Source of the DNA: Paenibacillus sp. 1781tsa1
Lineage (GTDB): Bacteria; Bacillota; Bacilli; Paenibacillales; Paenibacillaceae
Assembly: GCF_024159265.1 (NCBI RefSeq)
Contig: NZ_JAMYWY010000001.1
Coordinates: 2,232,001 to 2,296,000 of the forward strand
Direction of reading: 5' to 3'
DNA: 64,000 bases
Made by a program: the position numbers and the translations under genes. Shown piece by piece: positions 36,038 through 45,355 of the stretch. Every line of letters starts with the position of its first letter. The stretch's first letter is position 1. A model generated the notes under the pieces. That model worked only from the letters and a program-made list of their open reading frames with translations, had not been told where the DNA came from and did no database searches.

Positions 36038-36113
36038 CCATTATAGCCAAATGCTACATAGAAATCGCAGTTTCATGTAACAATTAACGGATTTTAGAGC
36101 AAAAAGAAGGATG

Positions 36114-36142
36114 TTATTCATAATCCGGATGTATGTTATACT
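36114..36142 (+). promoter_or_regulatory. Promoter of the 35-aa gene
   Basis: TTATTC at 36114-36119, a 17-base spacer, TGT-TATACT (-10 at 36137-36142). Confidence 0.5.
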
Positions 36143-36191
36143 TTATTATTGAGTTTTAATTGGAATATATGGAAGAAAAGGAGGGCAGATT

Positions 36192-36299
36192 TTGACTTTT
36201 GTATGGGAAAATACAGTTATTGCCCTGATTACTTTGATACTTTTTGTGAGTGTAGGCTGGTTGATTATTCGATCTCTGATCAGATCTTGGAGAAAATAA
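36192..36299 (+). CDS. 35-residue single-helix membrane peptide
   Basis: A short gene starting at TTG 36192 behind AAGGAGGG (about 36178-36185). It encodes MTFVWENTVIALITL, continuing through a single hydrophobic helix and ending SLIRSWRK. The pattern (acidic start, one helix, basic C-terminus) is that of a small inner-membrane peptide. A promoter-like sequence and a weak hairpin (CCCG/CGGG, then TTTG) flank it. No family is recognised; it could be a regulator of a membrane complex or a type I toxin-like peptide. Confidence 0.6.
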   Translation: MTFVWENTVIALITLILFVSVGWLIIRSLIRSWRK

Positions 36300-36393
36300 A
36301 AAGCCCGCGACTGAATTTACATAACGGGTTTGATATACTATAGAAGAAAGTAATTTAGTTTCATTAATTAGTGTACATGAAAGGGCGGGGGTC

Positions 36394-37698
36394 ATGATGT
36401 CTTCAGACGGCAATCCTCCAGCGAATGTGGATCAATATTACCCTACAGCCGGACGGGTGATTCTGCATGTGGATATGAATGCTTTCTACTGCTCTGTACA
36501 TGAAGCGGAGGAACCGGATCTATATAGAGGAAAAGCAACAGCCGTTGCGGGCAGTAGTGAACTGCGCAAGGGTGTAATTGTAACCTGTTCATATACCGCT
36601 CGTAACCGAGGGATCTCAACAGGTATGGTTGTGCACCAAGCCATGAAAAAGTGCCCTGACCTCATTGTGATTCGTCCCGATTTTCATTTGTATCGTCAAT
36701 ATTCAAGAGCGTTCATGCAGATTGCGTATAGTTATACCCCTCAACTTGAGGCAACATCCATTGATGAGTGTTATCTTGATATTACAGGCTCAAGGCAATT
36801 TGGGAATCCAATGGAGATTGCGGAGAGCATTCAGCGCAGAATTAAGGATGAATTGGGACTGCCTTGTTCCATTGGCATTGCCCCCAACAAATTATTGGCG
36901 AAAATGGCTTCGGATCTGAAAAAACCGAACGGTATCTCCATTTTACGCATGAGGGACGTACCCCGGATTCTTTGGCACAGGCCATGTAACGAAATGTTTG
37001 GCATTGGCAAAAAAACGGCTGAAAAGCTGAAAAAAATAGGCATTGAAACGATTGGTCAATTGGCCAAGTCGGATGAGAACATGTTGACCGAACTATTTGG
37101 AGTCAATGGAGCCTGGCTCAAAAACTCTGCGAATGGTATTAACCATTCCGCGGTTCACGCGGAACGGGAAGCCAATAAGTCCATTGGGCATACAACCACT
37201 CTACCGGCGGATGTATCGGATATGAATGAGATTCATCGGGTATTCCTCAATATAAGTGACCAGGTGGCCAGGAGGTTGCGCAAGCACGAAATGTTCAGTC
37301 AGGGTATTCAGATTACGATTCGGACGCCGGATATGAAGACGATCACCCGATCACGTCTAATGGAAGTTCCTACGGAGGATGCAGCGGTCATTTACCGTGA
37401 GGCATGTCAATTATTTGAGAAGCATTGGGGAAGTGGCAAGCCTGTACGTATGCTGGGTGTGACACTTCAAAACCTGATTCCAAGAGAAGAATCCGCTGTG
37501 CAGATGGACTTGTTCGAATATGAGCAGAAACCCAAAAAGGACAATCTGATTCGGATTATGGATCAGTTACGTGATAAATTTGGTGAGAATGCTGTTGTGA
37601 CTGCAGGCATGCTTGGGGACGATCCTTCCGTACTGCTTCGTAATCATAAAGTGCGGGGGACTTCCCTGCAAAAAGATAACTTGCAAAGTCTTGATTAA
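36394..37698 (+). CDS. dinB: DNA polymerase IV (Y-family)
   Basis: A 434-residue translesion polymerase. Catalytic motifs are HVDMNAFYCSV and SIDECYLDIT (acidic triad), the IAPNKLLAKMASDLKKP segment, HhH region (FGIGKKTAEKLKKIGI), little-finger domain (about 250-360) and a C-terminal clamp-binding motif QMDLFEY. ATGs at 36394 and 36397 follow GGCGGGGG. No LexA box was found upstream, so damage induction is not evident. Confidence 0.93.
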   Translation: MMSSDGNPPANVDQYYPTAGRVILHVDMNAFYCSVHEAEEPDLYRGKATAVAGSSELRKGVIVTCSYTARNRGISTGMVVHQAMKKCPDLIVIRPDFHLYRQYSRAFMQIAYSYTPQLEATSIDECYLDITGSRQFGNPMEIAESIQRRIKDELGLPCSIGIAPNKLLAKMASDLKKPNGISILRMRDVPRILWHRPCNEMFGIGKKTAEKLKKIGIETIGQLAKSDENMLTELFGVNGAWLKNSANGINHSAVHAEREANKSIGHTTTLPADVSDMNEIHRVFLNISDQVARRLRKHEMFSQGIQITIRTPDMKTITRSRLMEVPTEDAAVIYREACQLFEKHWGSGKPVRMLGVTLQNLIPREESAVQMDLFEYEQKPKKDNLIRIMDQLRDKFGENAVVTAGMLGDDPSVLLRNHKVRGTSLQKDNLQSLD

Positions 37699-37734
37699 AT
37701 AGGGGATAATAGAGACTTGTGGTTGCAAAATGAT

Positions 37735-37763
37735 TTGTAATTATTCTTACTTTGGTTTAATAT
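37735..37763 (+). promoter_or_regulatory. SigA-type promoter of the ferredoxin gene
   Basis: TTGTAA at 37735-37740, a 17-base spacer, TAATAT at 37758-37763. Confidence 0.6.
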
Positions 37764-37815
37764 GTTTCTAGATAAAAACACTGTACGTTTCGAATTTTAG
37801 GAGGAGAGAATGTAA

Positions 37816-38058
<243 letters not shown>

Positions 38059-38076
38059 TTTCTTACATGAACACAG

Positions 38077-38121
38077 AGCACTTTCTGTTGTCTTTACGAC
38101 GAGGGAAGGTGCTTTTTTTTG
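38077..38121 (+). terminator. Intrinsic terminator after fer
   Basis: AGCACTTTC pairs (one G-U) with GGAAGGTGCT and is followed by eight T. Confidence 0.75.
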
Positions 38122-38276
38122 TTTTCATTTAACTGTGATTATCTGATCTGTGGATCAAGGACGAGAATTGTCGAAATACCCTTTTTCCCACCGGGTACTC
38201 AAGTCCTATGCATTCAGCGCCTAGTTATGCCGATATATAAGGATATACGGAAAAAGGCGAAATAGTGGAGGATCGG

Positions 38277-39719
38277 ATGCAAAATACTCATCTAAGAACA
38301 TATGTCAAGAAACATCCAGACAATAAAATGGCCTGGTATCTGCTTGGAAAGGAGTACCTGGGCGAAGGACAGGAGGCTAAAGCCAACTATTGCTTCCAGC
38401 AAGCGGGCGAGGTTTATGAGGCATTTGAACGCAGTAAAGCTCCTGCTGACATCTGGGTGGACTATCAGGAGAAACTGGTGGAGATGTCGGAGCAAAAGGA
38501 GAAAAAACAACGTAGACGCAAAATGTGGCTTACGTTATTCATGCTGCTTGTACTGGCAGGCCTGCCACCTGCGGACGCTCCAGGTTTCAGTCGTGAAGCG
38601 GCAGATGCACTATCGGCGGCACTGGAATCTACAGATGACATCGCAGAGCCTGTAGAGGCGGATAAACAGGCTGTGAGTACGGCCACGCCACCAAGTAATG
38701 TGTTCACCGCTGCGGCGTTTGGCGGAGGCAGTCATGGCGAGGCTGCTCTCGCAGCTGCATGGTCCGGTTCTGGACCGAAAGTAGAGACTTCGGCTGTATT
38801 GGGAATGCAAACCTCGGAGGATTGGTCTTTATGGAGGCGAAATATGCCTGTGAAATACATCGTGCAGACGAATACAAGTGGGAAACTAACTGCACAGAGT
38901 TATGATGCCAAGCAGTGTAACTGTGAACCTCCTGAAGTCACGCCGAAAATCAAAAAGATGGCTATGGCTTGGACCGCGAAGCAGGAAGCCGCTGCATCAT
39001 TATCAAGTGCAATCGTTGCCTATCGTAAAAAAAATGACGCTTGGCCCAAGAGTGTAACGCAAATGGCTCAGCCATTTCCGAATAATATTCTCGGAGAGAC
39101 TGCGCCAGGCATGACCGAGATGTTTCCGAAGCTGCTAGCCTTGCATCAAGGAAAGGCACAGCAAGGAAAGGGCGAAGCAAGTGGAACAGAGGAAAGTTCG
39201 AATGCTTCAGATTCGTCTCAAGGCAAAAATGCCGCTTTTGCGGATACGCTAGGAAGTCAGCCTATTTTGCAGGAACCTTTTGAGATTGTCATTGATAAGG
39301 ATATACATAAACTTGCATTAATCAGTGGGGATACCATTGTTCGTATGTATGATGTGGGACTTGGCGGTGATCGAACACCGGAAGGTTCATTTGTCATTAC
39401 AGATAAAGTGGTGAATCCGAATGGACGTTCGAATGGTGAGTTTGGAAGCAGGGGGATGCAGCTCTCCAACACGAATTATGCCATCCATGGGACCAACGAG
39501 CCGGACAGTATCGGACTGGATGAGTCCCTTGGATGTGTGAGAATGCGTACAGGAGATGTAGAAGAGTTGTTTGCTCTTGCTCCGCAAGGTACTCCAGTAC
39601 GCATTGGAGAAGATGTACTGCCAGATCTGACGCTTGTTCCAGAAGCAAAGCAGCGTTATCAGCATACGCTTGTTCCAAAGCAAGATAATCCGAACAAAAC
39701 GTATCACTGGCTGAATTGA
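38277..39719 (+). CDS. L,D-transpeptidase (YkuD) with N-terminal TPR-like segment
   Basis: A 480-residue protein. Residues about 1-60 look TPR-like (MAWYLLGKEYLGEGQEAKANYC), a single helix lies at about 83-100 after a basic cluster, and the YkuD domain is at about 335-450 with HGTNEPDSIG and the catalytic LGCVRM (H...S-x-GC-x-R). It should make 3-3 peptidoglycan cross-links outside the membrane with its N-terminus inside. ATG 38277 is preceded by GGAGG, better placed than GTG 38265. The segment between helix and YkuD is unrecognised. Confidence 0.85.
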   Translation: MQNTHLRTYVKKHPDNKMAWYLLGKEYLGEGQEAKANYCFQQAGEVYEAFERSKAPADIWVDYQEKLVEMSEQKEKKQRRRKMWLTLFMLLVLAGLPPADAPGFSREAADALSAALESTDDIAEPVEADKQAVSTATPPSNVFTAAAFGGGSHGEAALAAAWSGSGPKVETSAVLGMQTSEDWSLWRRNMPVKYIVQTNTSGKLTAQSYDAKQCNCEPPEVTPKIKKMAMAWTAKQEAAASLSSAIVAYRKKNDAWPKSVTQMAQPFPNNILGETAPGMTEMFPKLLALHQGKAQQGKGEASGTEESSNASDSSQGKNAAFADTLGSQPILQEPFEIVIDKDIHKLALISGDTIVRMYDVGLGGDRTPEGSFVITDKVVNPNGRSNGEFGSRGMQLSNTNYAIHGTNEPDSIGLDESLGCVRMRTGDVEELFALAPQGTPVRIGEDVLPDLTLVPEAKQRYQHTLVPKQDNPNKTYHWLN

Positions 39720-39761
39720 TCTGTTGGATATGTAGAATCAGATGGATTCAGCCTGAATCAT

Positions 39762-39899
39762 CTACATATTGGCAATAATGATAAGAGCACCAATAATGAT
39801 GATCAAGCCGCCTACACTTGCTGCAGTCCATGCAATGGCTTTGCGATTCACTTCTTCTTTCTTTTGCTGTAATGCAGGTGGTTTACGTTTGGGAGCCAT
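39762..39899 (-). CDS. 45-residue single-helix membrane protein
   Basis: Short gene with AGGAGGA upstream of ATG 39899. It encodes a basic N-terminus (MAPKRKPPALQQKKEEVNRK), then AIAWTAASVGGLIIIIGALI and a short tail. The topology is one helix with a positive cytosolic end. It is convergent with the L,D-transpeptidase gene, and an imperfect AGAT..ATCT hairpin (39741-39763) lies between the two stops. Family unknown. Confidence 0.7.
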   Translation of the reverse strand: MAPKRKPPALQQKKEEVNRKAIAWTAASVGGLIIIIGALIIIANM

Positions 39900-40152
39900 G
39901 AGTTATTCCTCCTTATTGGAATAGAACTGGTGTAGAGTAACCATGCTCTCATTGTAAAGAATTCAACTCGTCATTACCAGTGGACGGGTGGATTTCTTGT
40001 GAGCATTTTGCATCATTCGATTTGTGGTGTCTATGCGCAAACTACTTTCCTTTTTAATAAGAAACAGATAGACTTGTGTGTAGAGTGTTTTTTACATATG
40101 AAAAGACGGACAACGGCTTATTGGCGTACCGGACCAGAACGGAGTGAGTGAT

Positions 40153-41250
40153 TTGTTATACAGAAGTCTTGCTAAACCTTTGTTGTTCAAAATGGACCCT
40201 GAACAGGCCCATCATCTGATTATTGGCGGCCTTAGTGGCGTGGGTAGCATCCGTCCGGTTCCTTCCGGATTGCGAGTGATGTACGGCGTACGTGAAACGT
40301 CTGATCTGGCTGTTGACATGTTTGGGTGTCATTTCCCTACACCTGTTGGTCTGGCGGCGGGTCTGGACAAAAACGGACAGGCCGTAACGGGCTTTTCTTC
40401 CATCGGATTTGGATTCATGGAAGTGGGAACCGTGACACCACTTGCACAACCAGGTAACGATCAACCACGGCTGTTCCGTTTGCCTCCAGATGAGGCTTTG
40501 GTGAACCGAATGGGCTTCAACAATCTTGGTGCGGAAGCCATGGCAGGAGAACTTTCACGTCTACAGGAGCGGCGTATTCCAGTGGCTGTTAACATCGGCA
40601 AGAATAAGGCAACGTCTAATGAGGAAGCTCACCTGGACTATTCCAAGTGCATTCAGGCACTATACGATTATGCTGATCTGTTCGTGGTCAATATCAGTTC
40701 ACCAAATACACCGGATTTGCGTAATCTGCAACATGGGAATGAATTGAAGGAATTGCTGGCTGCGGTTATGAACGAGATGAACGTGCAGCATGCGCGAGCG
40801 GGCGGAGCGGCCAAATCCGTTCTGGTGAAGATCGCACCGGATGTGAATGATCAGGAACTTGAATATATGGTTCGCACCATTGCAGACAGCGGTGTTGCTG
40901 GCATTATTGCAACGAATACAACCATCAGTCGTACAGGACTTTCTCACCAACATGCGAAAGAGACTGGCGGTCTGAGTGGTAAACCTCTGCGTGAGCGTTC
41001 GACGGAGATTATTCGCCAGATCTATCGTCAGACTGAAGGTAAACTTCCGATCATCGGTTCAGGGGGCATTTTCACAAGTGAAGATGCATACGAGAAGATT
41101 AAAGCCGGAGCAAGCCTGGTCGAAATATATACAGCATTGATCTACGAAGGCCCTGAGGTGAATCGGCGTATTCATGCCGGACTGCGTGAGTTACTGCGCA
41201 AGGACGGTTATCGTCATATCTCTGAAGCAGTTGGTGCGGAGCATCGTTAA
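40153..41250 (+). CDS. pyrD: Dihydroorotate dehydrogenase (quinone), class 2
   Basis: A 365-residue FMN enzyme oxidising dihydroorotate to orotate in pyrimidine synthesis. The hydrophobic N-terminal helix (LLYRSLAKPLLFKMDPEQAHH) that reaches quinone marks class 2. AAGLDKNG, the catalytic Ser in NISSPNTPDLR, GLSGKPL and GSGGI are intact. TTG 40153 lies 8 bases after GGAG; GTG 40144 overlaps that site. Bacillus uses a class 1B PyrD in the pyr operon; a lone class 2 enzyme is notable. Confidence 0.9.
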   Translation: MLYRSLAKPLLFKMDPEQAHHLIIGGLSGVGSIRPVPSGLRVMYGVRETSDLAVDMFGCHFPTPVGLAAGLDKNGQAVTGFSSIGFGFMEVGTVTPLAQPGNDQPRLFRLPPDEALVNRMGFNNLGAEAMAGELSRLQERRIPVAVNIGKNKATSNEEAHLDYSKCIQALYDYADLFVVNISSPNTPDLRNLQHGNELKELLAAVMNEMNVQHARAGGAAKSVLVKIAPDVNDQELEYMVRTIADSGVAGIIATNTTISRTGLSHQHAKETGGLSGKPLRERSTEIIRQIYRQTEGKLPIIGSGGIFTSEDAYEKIKAGASLVEIYTALIYEGPEVNRRIHAGLRELLRKDGYRHISEAVGAEHR

Positions 41251-41384
41251 GAAGGATTGTGAATCCCCGGAATGAAATTATAGAAGCATGGGAGAGCGTA
41301 AAATGGTTCGGGACTCTTCCCCCCACCAAACATCATGTATAATGGAATAGAACAGGGGACGCTATAGAGACAGGAGGCATAAGC

Positions 41385-42200
41385 ATGGACGGTAGAGACT
41401 GGGGTACATTTTTACTTCCTTATGAACAAGCGGTAGAGGAATTAAAAGTCAAGTTTAAGACAATGCGGGCGGAGCTGAAAAAACGGGAAGAGTATGCCCC
41501 GATTGAATTCGTTACCGGTCGTGTCAAAAAAATATCCAGTATTCTGGAGAAATCCAGACGACTGAATGTGTCGCTTGATGACGTGGAGACAGGCATTGAG
41601 GATATTGCAGGTATCCGTATCATGTGCCAATTTGTAGATGATATCCGTCGGGTTGCCGAATACATTCGAGGCCGCAAGGATCTCACGGTACTCATTGAGA
41701 AAGATTATATTACGAATTTCAAAGAGAGCGGCTATCGCAGCTTCCATATGATTATTGAGTATCCCGTTCAGACGGCTCTGGGACAGAAGATCGTATTGGC
41801 AGAGATTCAGATCCGGACACTTGCCATGAATTTCTGGGCTACCATTGAACATTCTCTGAGTTACAAATTTCGGGAGAGCTTACCGGATGACATGCGAGCC
41901 AGGTTGAAAAAAACAGCGGAGGCTGCTTTTGTACTGGATAATGAGATGTCTGCCATTCGGCTACAGATTTTGGAGGCGCAGAAGGCATTTGAGGATGATT
42001 CCAATATTGTGTCAAGAACATTGAATATCATTCATCAATTATACTTCTACCACCTTGTCAGTGAAGCGATTGAAGCACAGAAGCGTTTTAACGATTACTG
42101 GGAACGACATGATATGGAAGGGCTCAAAGACTTGCTGGATGATGTGAAAACACTTCTGAACAACGCCAGAAAGGGCGAAAACCCGGATGAGCATCTATGA
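41385..42200 (+). CDS. GTP pyrophosphokinase, small alarmone synthetase (RelQ/YjbM-like)
   Basis: A 271-residue protein with only the (p)ppGpp synthetase domain: EDIAGIRIMC, GYRSFHMIIEYPV and EIQIRTLAMNFWATIEHSLSYK. There is no HD hydrolase, TGS or ACT domain. It is about 60 residues longer than YjbM at the C-terminus. ATG 41385 follows CAGGAGGC. It overlaps the DUF309 gene by 14 bases, so the two are coupled. Confidence 0.9.
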   Translation: MDGRDWGTFLLPYEQAVEELKVKFKTMRAELKKREEYAPIEFVTGRVKKISSILEKSRRLNVSLDDVETGIEDIAGIRIMCQFVDDIRRVAEYIRGRKDLTVLIEKDYITNFKESGYRSFHMIIEYPVQTALGQKIVLAEIQIRTLAMNFWATIEHSLSYKFRESLPDDMRARLKKTAEAAFVLDNEMSAIRLQILEAQKAFEDDSNIVSRTLNIIHQLYFYHLVSEAIEAQKRFNDYWERHDMEGLKDLLDDVKTLLNNARKGENPDEHL

Positions 42201-42669
42201 GCCTCTGTACATTGACTACTTAATCTACTTCAATCGGGATCAGGATTATTTCGAGTGTCATGAGGTGCTGGAAGAATTGTGGCTTGAACGAAACCGGGAT
42301 TCTCTCTATAAAGGATTGTTGCAGATTGCGGTTGGTTTATACCACTTCAGGAATGGCAATCTCCGCGGAGGCACGATGATGTTACAGAGCTCACTTGACC
42401 TTTTGGAACCTTATCCTGATACGATTCTAGGCATTGACCTTGGGACTTTGGTACGGGATGTACAGGAAATCGTGAAGGAACTGTCCCAATCAGATGCTCA
42501 GTCTGTGTCTTATAGGGATTTGTCCATACGAATTGTTGATGAGGTCTTAGAACAGGAGATATCTAGTAGATCACTTGAGCTTAAACCTAATATTCCGCAA
42601 CGCCGGAGTCCTACCAGAGGACGAATATACGAAGAGAAGATGAAGGCGATGGAGCAGGGTAAAAGTTGA
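42187..42669 (+). CDS. DUF309 family protein
   Basis: A 160-residue all-helical protein with the DUF309 signature FNRDQDYFECHEVLEELW and a KGLLQIAVGLYHFRNGN segment. Start ATG 42187 lies within the end of the alarmone synthetase gene. The C-terminal 35 residues are basic and unstructured. DUF309 has no settled function, and coupling to (p)ppGpp synthesis is the only clue here. Confidence 0.8.
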   Translation: MSIYEPLYIDYLIYFNRDQDYFECHEVLEELWLERNRDSLYKGLLQIAVGLYHFRNGNLRGGTMMLQSSLDLLEPYPDTILGIDLGTLVRDVQEIVKELSQSDAQSVSYRDLSIRIVDEVLEQEISSRSLELKPNIPQRRSPTRGRIYEEKMKAMEQGKS

Positions 42670-42728
42670 GCCGTAATCAGTCTTAGCATGCAAATGAGCA
42701 TCTCATGGATATGAAGTTCCATGGTTAT

Positions 42729-42775
42729 GAAACACCCCGACGATTCCTGTAAAGGGAAAGATCGGGGTGTTTTTG
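42729..42775 (+). terminator. Intrinsic terminator after the DUF309 gene
   Basis: AAACACCCCGA pairs with TCGGGGTGTTT and a T-run follows. Confidence 0.85.
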
Positions 42776-42887
42776 AATGTTGCGTCATATTCAGATAATT
42801 GCAGGTAGAACAGCCTGTCCTTCAACAGAACAGTGTCTGGTGATATAAGTACCTTTATTGTGCTTAATTATGAAAATGATCTATTAG

Positions 42888-43436
42888 TTAGCTTGCCGAA
42901 GGAGTGGCACTGCCTTTATATTTTTGAAAGAATTGTTTGTAATCATCCAGCGTATAGCCTTGGTCACTGCCATTCTCTTGAAGTCCGCCAACCATACGGT
43001 CTTTCTCGACACCAGCCTCATAATAGACGAGTGTAGGCGTGAACTCGATGTTGTAATCGGTCCATCCTGCTTCGAATTCGCGCAGATTGAACTGCGGAAG
43101 CTCAATACCTTCACTGTCAACCAGTGGCATCAACTGAGGTGTTGTGGCACGGCAGTGCGAGCAGTCGGAAGCGAAGAAATAAACAAAAAAGCTGTCTTTG
43201 TTATCGATTTTGGCTTTGAGATCAGCGGGCACAATAATTTGTTGATAGTTGGGATCACTAAGCAGTTCACGTGTAGCTGGATTAAGCTTGGAAGCAGCGA
43301 TGCCATAAGCATTTTCCACTGAATCCATCTGTTTTTTGGATTGTTGGTCTACGACAACCAATGCTGCAATCATAATGATTAAAATACCCAGGAATATAAG
43401 GATCGCAGCACTTTTCTTTTTCTTCTTGGATTTCAT
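42888..43436 (-). CDS. Membrane-anchored thioredoxin-like protein
   Basis: A 182-residue protein. A lysine-rich start (MKSKKKKKS) leads into one helix (residues about 10-30), then an extracytoplasmic thioredoxin fold with FASDCSHCRATTP (CxxC) and cis-Pro in FTPTLVYY. ATG 43436 follows GGGGGA; the frame to 43544 has no ribosome binding site. A disulfide oxidase or reductase role is likely, in parallel with the TlpA-like protein encoded 9 kb away. Confidence 0.8.
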   Translation of the reverse strand: MKSKKKKKSAAILIFLGILIIMIAALVVVDQQSKKQMDSVENAYGIAASKLNPATRELLSDPNYQQIIVPADLKAKIDNKDSFFVYFFASDCSHCRATTPQLMPLVDSEGIELPQFNLREFEAGWTDYNIEFTPTLVYYEAGVEKDRMVGGLQENGSDQGYTLDDYKQFFQKYKGSATPSAS

Positions 43437-43657
43437 TGGACATCCCCCATCGATCATATCGAAATATAGTTTGGGCAAAAATAAAGGTTGGGATAATATG
43501 CATAAACACCCGGATTTTTGCTCAGGAATCAATCTACTTGCCATTATACTACATTACACGCTGTAGTGGAATAGATACGATATGATAGGAAAGCAAAGCT
43601 TGGATATGATAAAATAAAACGATATTGCAATCTTACCAAGACAGGATGAGTGGGAAT

Positions 43658-45355
43658 ATGGGTGTAAAGTTACCTTTGATATTTGCTGAGCGAATGAAAA
43701 GTTTGCTGGGTGATGAGTTTGAACAATTTATGGAATCTTATGAACAGTCTCCCCATGCGGGACTGAGAGTGAATACGCTGAAAATATCGATGGAACAATT
43801 CGATGAGATTGCTCCGTTTGATCTAAGACCTATTCCTTGGTGTGAGACAGGATTCTATGTACCTCATGGTGTTAAACCGGGGCTGCACCCTTATTATCAT
43901 GCAGGCCTGTATTATATACAGGAACCAAGTGCAATGGCTCCAGTTGAATTATTGCAGGTGGAGCCTGGCGATCGTGTGCTTGATCTGTGTGCTGCTCCGG
44001 GAGGGAAAACAACACAGATTGCTGCAAAGCTGCAAGGCAAGGGTGTGCTTGTCACGAACGATATCCATGCTGAACGTACAAAAGCGCTGGCCAAGAACGT
44101 GGAATTGTACGGGGTGCGGAACGCCGTTGTGTTGAATGAGTCGCCCGAGCGGATCGCGAATGCATTTCCCCATTATTTTGACAAAGTATTAATCGATGCG
44201 CCTTGTTCAGGTGAAGGTATGTTCCGCAAGGATGAAGACATGGTGAAATCGTGGGAACATCATTCGGTGGATAAATGTGTACTTATGCAGCGTGATATTC
44301 TTGAGACTGCGGCACGATTGCTGGCTCCGGGAGGTACAATTGTATATTCGACATGTACCTTTGCGCCGGAGGAAAATGAAGCAATGATTGCGGAGTTTCT
44401 GAATGTGAACCGTGATTTCGTTGTAAAGGACATTCCTGAAGAGACAGGATTCGCTCCAGGACGTCCGGAATGGGTGCGTCAGATGATGCCTGAGAAGGCG
44501 GAAGAGACGGAAGCTGTACTGGATCAAACGCGTGGCACCGCAAGATTGTGGCCTCACCTTTTGGAAGGAGAGGGACATTATGTCGCAGTATTACAGCATC
44601 GTGCAGGGCAAGGACTTGAAACAGATCAACCAGGAGTAGTTAAAGAAGGAGCAATGGAGTATGGACAGGTCGAGGATGTGTCCAGGATTGAAGTAGAGGG
44701 GAACAAGGATCACTCTATTGCTGCTTCTTCAATTGCTATGACCAAGGCTGATCGTAAAAAGGAACGTTTGCTGCGAATCGAATCCAGAGAGTCCCATGAC
44801 AGACAAGCTGGTGGCAGCAAGAATTCGGGTAGACCGAGCAAAAAAGGTAAAGATTACAGTGGGCGAAAATCGGAACGGGGTCAGGGACGCGGAGCTGATC
44901 CGGCAAGTATTGATCCGGTTGCGATATACAGTCAGTTTATGAAAGAACAATTGGAGATTGAGTTAACTGGAGAAACGGTATGTTACGGAGATCGTGTGTA
45001 TCAATCATCGGTTGGTGCAGCACGGTTGGAGGGACTGAAAGTCATTCGTCCAGGCTGGTTTATGGGCACAATCAAGAATGGGCGATTTGTTCCGTCCCAC
45101 CCACTTGCGTGTGCTCTGAATGCATCTGAGGCACGGCGAAGCGTGAATCTGTCATCCGCTGATGGGGAAGCTGTGAGGTACCTCAAGGGTGAAACATTAA
45201 ATATTGAAGAAGAACGAGTGGTGCTCAAGGCGGATACAATTGCCAAAGGGTACGTTCTTGTGTGTGTAGATGGTTATGCTGCTGGCTGGGGAAAATGGCT
45301 GGATGGTGTACTGAAGAATGAATATCCGGCAGGCTGGAGGTGGACATCGGTATGA
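43658..45355 (+). CDS. RsmB/RsmF-family rRNA (cytosine-C5) methyltransferase
   Basis: A 565-residue SAM enzyme. The NOP2/Sun domain has DLCAAPGGKTTQIA (SAM loop), DAPCSGEGMFRKD and YSTCTFAPEENE (catalytic Cys pair). A low-complexity Lys/Arg/Ser linker (about residues 330-415) leads to a C-terminal RsmF-type RNA-binding region. ATG 43658 (MGVKLPLIFAERMKSLLGDE) matches relatives and has AGGATGAG upstream. It overlaps the pseudouridine synthase gene by 4 bases. Confidence 0.87.
   Translation: MGVKLPLIFAERMKSLLGDEFEQFMESYEQSPHAGLRVNTLKISMEQFDEIAPFDLRPIPWCETGFYVPHGVKPGLHPYYHAGLYYIQEPSAMAPVELLQVEPGDRVLDLCAAPGGKTTQIAAKLQGKGVLVTNDIHAERTKALAKNVELYGVRNAVVLNESPERIANAFPHYFDKVLIDAPCSGEGMFRKDEDMVKSWEHHSVDKCVLMQRDILETAARLLAPGGTIVYSTCTFAPEENEAMIAEFLNVNRDFVVKDIPEETGFAPGRPEWVRQMMPEKAEETEAVLDQTRGTARLWPHLLEGEGHYVAVLQHRAGQGLETDQPGVVKEGAMEYGQVEDVSRIEVEGNKDHSIAASSIAMTKADRKKERLLRIESRESHDRQAGGSKNSGRPSKKGKDYSGRKSERGQGRGADPASIDPVAIYSQFMKEQLEIELTGETVCYGDRVYQSSVGAARLEGLKVIRPGWFMGTIKNGRFVPSHPLACALNASEARRSVNLSSADGEAVRYLKGETLNIEEERVVLKADTIAKGYVLVCVDGYAAGWGKWLDGVLKNEYPAGWRWTSV

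Noticed and set aside
36300..36393. LexA box for dinB
   Set aside because: No GAAC-N4-GTTC sequence occurs in the upstream region.
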